A DNA stretch of 64,000 nt from JBBQVS01 sp963792705 (GTDB taxonomy: Bacteria; Chloroflexota; Ktedonobacteria; Ktedonobacterales; Ktedonobacteraceae), in NCBI GenBank assembly GCA_963792705.1, contig CAWBXD010000015.1:248001-312000 (forward strand). Direction: 5' to 3'. Positions 60,357 through 64,000 of this stretch are shown piece by piece. Position 1 is the first letter of the stretch. Each line of letters begins with the position of its first letter. The translations under genes were made by a program, and so were the position numbers. The notes beneath the pieces were generated by a model. That model did no database searches. It was not told the DNA's origin and saw only the letters and a list, made by a program, of their open reading frames with translations.

Positions 60357-61301
60357 ATGAATACAATCTATGAAATTAGTTATGGCAAAGCGCATGTTCC
60401 TGTTTACCGAACGTATGCGACTCCGCTTTCAGAGATTTCCCCTCTACCAGAGTCTTCATTTACTGGCAGAAAAAACATTCTATTTGCTGCGGAGATAGAT
60501 GTAGAGGTTTTTGGGCAGAACTTTTTGCCAGCCTATACGCAGGGAAACAATAGCATGATTGTAGCCACCGACACCATGAAAAATTTTATTTTGCAACAAG
60601 CACTTGCGTTTAGCGGCTCAACACTTGAAGAATTTCTTGCGTTGCTCGGTCATCAATTCCTCACAACCTACCCTATCATGGAACAAGTGCGCTTGACGGG
60701 TCGAGAAATCGCCTTTGAGCCTGCCTCAGTGTCTCTTGAGCACTCTGGCTTTGGAGACAGTGAAGTGTTATTCAAACACTCAAATGATGACTTCTCAATA
60801 GCAAGCATGGATTTTGTGTCGAATGCAGGAAACGTCACCATGACCAGCCATCGGTGTGGACGCGTGGGATTACAGTTATTTAAGGTCACGGGTAGCGCAT
60901 TCACTAACTTTGCACGTGACAACTACACAACGTTACCTGAACGGGTAGATCGCCCTCTATTTATTTATCTCGATGCGTATTGGAAATATGGTGATAGTGC
61001 TACTATGCGGAAACACTATATTCCTGGGGAACAGGTACGTGATGTCATACAGAGTGTCTTCCATGAATTTGTAAGTGAGTCGATTCAGCATCTGGTACAT
61101 GAAATGGGCTTACGTCTTATGGAGCGTTTCCCTCAAATGGTTGAGATATGCTTCGAGAGCCAGAATCGCACACGAGACCCGATAGCGATATCTGAAACAG
61201 ACCCAAAACAGAAGGTGTACAGCGATCCGTTTCCAGCGTATGGTATGATCAAGCTGACGATAAATAGAGGGAAAATTCGTGATATAAGCGGAGGGGAATG
61301 A
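60357..61301 (+). CDS. pucL: Urate oxidase (uricase)
   Basis: 314 residues. Cofactor-free oxidation of urate to 5-hydroxyisourate. Two T-fold halves: EISYGKAHVPVYRTYAT with the catalytic Lys, NSMIVATDTMKNFILQQALA with the catalytic Thr, LTGREIAFEPASVSLE, LQLFKVTGSAFTNFARDNYT, RPLFIYLDAYWKY, and PQMVEICFESQNRT near the C-terminus. Normal length; no fused decarboxylase, unlike B. subtilis PucL. Confidence 0.94.
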   Translation: MNTIYEISYGKAHVPVYRTYATPLSEISPLPESSFTGRKNILFAAEIDVEVFGQNFLPAYTQGNNSMIVATDTMKNFILQQALAFSGSTLEEFLALLGHQFLTTYPIMEQVRLTGREIAFEPASVSLEHSGFGDSEVLFKHSNDDFSIASMDFVSNAGNVTMTSHRCGRVGLQLFKVTGSAFTNFARDNYTTLPERVDRPLFIYLDAYWKYGDSATMRKHYIPGEQVRDVIQSVFHEFVSESIQHLVHEMGLRLMERFPQMVEICFESQNRTRDPIAISETDPKQKVYSDPFPAYGMIKLTINRGKIRDISGGE

Positions 61302-61302
61302 A

Positions 61303-61665
61303 TTGACAGGTCGTCTCACTACACATGTACTGAATATCGCGCAAGGCTGTCCAGCATCTCAAGTATTCATCGAGTTATGGCGTCACAACGGGGAGGATGG
61401 AGCATATAGTTTATTGAAGACGGCACATACGAATGCAGATGGACGTACCGATAAACCATTGCTAGCAAACGAAGAGATGGTAGTAGGTTTGTATGAGCTA
61501 GTATTCATCGTAGGCGAATATTTTACGGCACAGATGGCTACAAGCACCACGCTCCCATTTCTTGATCGTATCCCTGTACGCTTTGGAATCGCGGATGCAA
61601 GCGCGCATTATCATGTTCCATTGCTTGTTTCGCCCTGGGCATATAGTACGTACCGAGGGAGCTAG
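61303..61665 (+). CDS. uraH: 5-Hydroxyisourate hydrolase
   Basis: 120 residues from TTG 61303, just after the uricase stop and behind GGAGGGG. Transthyretin-like enzyme that hydrolyses 5-hydroxyisourate to OHCU. LTTHVLNIAQGCPA holds the catalytic His near the N-terminus; DRIPVRFGIADASAHYHVPL and the ending YSTYRGS are diagnostic. Confidence 0.95.
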   Translation: MTGRLTTHVLNIAQGCPASQVFIELWRHNGEDGAYSLLKTAHTNADGRTDKPLLANEEMVVGLYELVFIVGEYFTAQMATSTTLPFLDRIPVRFGIADASAHYHVPLLVSPWAYSTYRGS

Positions 61666-61668
61666 ACG

Positions 61669-62982
61669 ATGATGCTTGAAATAGCTGCCCACACAGTTAT
61701 GCAAAGATGTGATATTCTTGGGACTCATAGCGAAGAGGATGATCGCTTGGTACGTCCATTTGCATCGCCTTCCATGCACAGAGTTAACGAGATCGTCTCG
61801 CAATGGATGCGTGACGCTGGTATGAGTGTCCAGCAAGATAGTATCGGCAATCTGATAGGACGCTATGAGGCAAATACTTTCCCGAACGCGGGCCTTCTTC
61901 ATTCCCCAAATGCGGCGGGCCTTCTTCATTCCCCAAATGCGGCTGCTACAAAAACGCTATTGCTTGGTTCGCATCTCGATACGGTACGCGATGCAGGTAA
62001 GTATGATGGACCTCTGGGTGTGATGGTTGCGCTGGCGTGTATCGAACGTTTGCATGCTCGGAACGTGCGACTTCCGTTTGCGATTGAAGTGCTTGGTTTC
62101 GCCGATGAAGAGGGCTTACGCTACCATAGTGCTTATCTTGGAAGCAAAGCCATGACGGGTACATTCGATTTGGAAACATTGCATGCGACCGACGCTAGTG
62201 GCATTTCTATGGAACAAGCTATTCAGTCCTTTGGTGGCAACCCAGATCCCGTGCTGCTACACACGGCGCGCTGGAGAAGTGACGAACTCCTGGGCTACTG
62301 CGAAGTTCATATTGAGCAGGGTCCGGTACTTGAAGCACGAAATATTCCAGTCGGCATCGTTTCGGCTATCGCATGCCAGAAACGTATTACGGTCCAATTT
62401 ATCGGTGAGGCTGGACATGCAGGAACAGTTCCAATGTCGCTACGACGCGATGCATTATGTGCCACCTCTGAGTTTATACTAGCTGTTGAGATGCTTGCAC
62501 GAAGTACACCAGGGCTTGTTGCTACTGTTGGACAAGTAGATGTTCAACCAAATGCAAGCAATGTTATACCAGGACAAGTGACACTCAGTCTTGATGTACG
62601 ACACCAGGAGAATGAGGTATGCGAAAAGGCATATCTTCAGTTGAAGGAACAAGCACATGGTATTAGTTTTGCACGAAATACTTCTGTCAATTGGCACCTT
62701 CTACAAAATCATCCTGCAATACCGTGTTCTACGGCTATAAGAAGCATATTAGCACAGGTTATTGAGGACTTAGGTTATATACCGCTTTCTCTTGTGAGTG
62801 GGGCAGGACATGATGCAGCTATACTTAGTACGCTCACGGATGTAGGCATGCTTTTTGTGCGCTGTCGAGGCGGAATTAGTCATCATCCAGCTGAGGCTGT
62901 GACGACAGAGGATGTTGCGGTAGCCATCGGGGTTGTCGAGCGTTTTCTGGAACAATTAGCACAAAAGGAGCGATTCTCATGA
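61669..62982 (+). CDS. allC: Allantoate amidohydrolase / M20 carbamoylase
   Basis: 437 residues. Di-metal M20-family hydrolase; from its place in the operon it most likely converts allantoate. Metal ligands in GSHLDTVRDAGKYDGPLGVM (His, Asp), FADEEGLRYH (Glu) and HIEQGPVLE (His); GHAGTVPMSLRRDAL is in the dimerisation domain, and the last ligand His is in GGISHHPAEAV. Between residues 70 and 95 it carries a doubled GLLHSPNAA encoded by a 27-base tandem repeat, absent from family norms. The stop overlaps the next ATG. Confidence 0.9.
   Translation: MMLEIAAHTVMQRCDILGTHSEEDDRLVRPFASPSMHRVNEIVSQWMRDAGMSVQQDSIGNLIGRYEANTFPNAGLLHSPNAAGLLHSPNAAATKTLLLGSHLDTVRDAGKYDGPLGVMVALACIERLHARNVRLPFAIEVLGFADEEGLRYHSAYLGSKAMTGTFDLETLHATDASGISMEQAIQSFGGNPDPVLLHTARWRSDELLGYCEVHIEQGPVLEARNIPVGIVSAIACQKRITVQFIGEAGHAGTVPMSLRRDALCATSEFILAVEMLARSTPGLVATVGQVDVQPNASNVIPGQVTLSLDVRHQENEVCEKAYLQLKEQAHGISFARNTSVNWHLLQNHPAIPCSTAIRSILAQVIEDLGYIPLSLVSGAGHDAAILSTLTDVGMLFVRCRGGISHHPAEAVTTEDVAVAIGVVERFLEQLAQKERFS
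61891..61944 (+). repeat. 27-base in-frame tandem duplication inside allC
   Basis: Two adjacent copies, 61891-61917 and 61918-61944, differ only at the last base. They encode GLLHSPNAA twice, just before the strand that leads to the first metal ligands. Confidence 0.95.
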
Positions 62983-64000
62983 GTCTCTACGACCTTATTG
63001 TGCGTCATGGCACGCTTGTTACTCCAACAGAAATAGTTCAGGCTGATATTGCAATCGTTAATGGTCGTATTGTTGCAATCACTCCTGACCTTGTGGGGAC
63101 AAGCAAAAGTGAGATTGATGCAAGAGGCTTACACATTTTTCCAGGAGTTATCGATGCTCATGTCCATTTCAATGAGCCGGGACGCACTGATTGGGAGGGA
63201 TTTGCGACAGGAACAAGAGCACTTGCCGCAGGTGGAACCACGACGTATTTCGATATGCCACTCAACGCTCATCCCCCAACGGTTGACGTGACAAGCTTTG
63301 ACTTGAAATGTGCAGCGGCTCAAGCTTCATCTCTCGTTGATTTTGCCCTGTGGGGAGGATTAGTACCAGGCAATGTTTCAAACATGGAAGGGCTGGCAGA
63401 GCGAGGCGTCATTGGCTTCAAAGCCTTTATGAGCAACAGTGGTATCGACGATTTTTCGGCAGTTGATGACCTGACGCTTTACGAAGGAATGGCACAAGCG
63501 GCCAAATTAGGAAAGATCGTTGCAGTACATGCTGAGAATGATGCGATTACCAGCAACTTGGCGCGCAGAGCTATCGAGCAAGGACGAACAGGCAAACGAG
63601 ACTATCTCGCCTCGCGTCCTATTATCGCGGAACTCGAAGCCATAGAACGAGCCATTCTCATGGCAAAAGAGACTGGCTGTTCTTTACATATTGTACATGT
63701 CAGCACTGGTCGTGGAGTTCTCTTGGTCGCAGAGGCGCGTACACGAGGAATTGATGTTAGTTGTGAAACATGTCCTCATTATCTGGTTCTCAATGAAGAG
63801 GATGTAGAAGAATTAGGAGCAGTGGCGAAGTGCGCTCCTCCTCTGCGTTCACAGGAAGAGCGAGAATTGTTATGGCAGCAAGTGTTTGCTGGCAATGTAC
63901 CAATGATTGCATCCGACCATTCGCCAGCACCTGCTGACATGAAAATAGATGCGAATTTCTTCCGTGTCTGGGGTGGTATATCTGGTTGTCAATCCCTCCT
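62979..64000 (+). CDS. allB: Allantoinase, N-terminal part
   Basis: Starts at ATG 62979 (overlapping the previous TGA, with AAAAGGAG 8 bases before) and runs off the right edge; 340 codons visible. Cyclic amidohydrolase that opens allantoin to allantoate. Metal site DAHVHFNEPGRTDWEGFATG, carboxylated Lys in GFKAFMSNSGI, metal His in VAVHAEN and LHIVHVSTGRG, and the metal Asp in IASDHSPAP. The gene order uraD-uox-uraH-allC-allB gives a route from urate to ureidoglycolate or beyond. Confidence 0.95.
   Translation, partial: MSLYDLIVRHGTLVTPTEIVQADIAIVNGRIVAITPDLVGTSKSEIDARGLHIFPGVIDAHVHFNEPGRTDWEGFATGTRALAAGGTTTYFDMPLNAHPPTVDVTSFDLKCAAAQASSLVDFALWGGLVPGNVSNMEGLAERGVIGFKAFMSNSGIDDFSAVDDLTLYEGMAQAAKLGKIVAVHAENDAITSNLARRAIEQGRTGKRDYLASRPIIAELEAIERAILMAKETGCSLHIVHVSTGRGVLLVAEARTRGIDVSCETCPHYLVLNEEDVEELGAVAKCAPPLRSQEERELLWQQVFAGNVPMIASDHSPAPADMKIDANFFRVWGGISGCQSL

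Noticed and set aside
1..64000. CRISPR array or intact insertion sequence
   Set aside because: No regularly spaced direct repeats and no transposase-like protein were seen.

Overview
The window is a piece of a bacterial chromosome of moderate GC, densely coded on both strands. My best guess is a Ktedonobacteria-type member of Chloroflexota. The reasons are several membrane proteins with an N-terminal zinc ribbon, a HemQ-type haem cluster, a DEDD exonuclease/UvrC fusion, a primary sigma factor beside an accD-accA operon, and many secreted or anchored proteins with Ktedonobacter-like tail domains. This is an inference from protein style, not from a marker gene; there is no rRNA here.

Layout. 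1-7 kb: end of an HD-domain protein, an unknown low-complexity protein, a CoxG-like protein, two SAM methyltransferases and a GH15 glycosidase. 7.2-13.5 kb: a compact minus-strand tetrapyrrole operon hemA-hemC-hemD-hemQ-hemL-hemB with nested overlaps; hemQ points to the coproporphyrin-dependent route. 13.9-19.8 kb: accessory surface genes (zinc-ribbon membrane protein, orphan tail-like protein with a propeller-like front half, trypsin-like protease). 19.9-24.1 kb: an arsenic island on the minus strand: ArsR-ArsC fusion, aquaglyceroporin-ArsC fusion, a broken flavoprotein, SigZ and ArsM. 24.3-31.4 kb: DsbA-like protein, aminotransferase, nucleoside hydrolase, cysteine desulfurase, zinc-ribbon protein, LarE and a TPR protein. 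31.4-38.7 kb: an ABC exporter, a DUF7002/ADP-ribosylglycohydrolase pair, an ABC-2 exporter and an ECF sigma/anti-sigma pair. 38.8-47.1 kb: hydrolases, tmk, dcd, aldo/keto reductase, DEDD-UvrC nuclease, AlkA-like glycosylase and GNAT. 47.2-58.5 kb: core genes lon, prfB (with the programmed frameshift), sigA, ftsY, accD and accA, plus a small zinc-ribbon gene behind a structured leader. 58.6-59.4 kb: tRNA-Leu(CAA) followed by decayed integrase and AlbA_2 remnants. 59.6-64 kb: a purine-catabolism operon uraD-uricase-uraH-allC-allB that runs off the window.

How the genes fit together. The haem cluster takes glutamyl-tRNA to uroporphyrinogen III and adds HemQ for the last decarboxylation. The arsenic island combines sensing, As(V) reduction, As(III) exit through a channel, methylation and a dedicated sigma factor. 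The urate operon takes uric acid through allantoin towards ureidoglycolate. The least described item is the overlapping pair at 33.3-35 kb: a DUF7002 protein whose start resembles DarT-type ADP-ribosyltransferases, translationally coupled to an ADP-ribosylglycohydrolase. It looks like a reversible ADP-ribosylation (possibly toxin-antitoxin-like) module.
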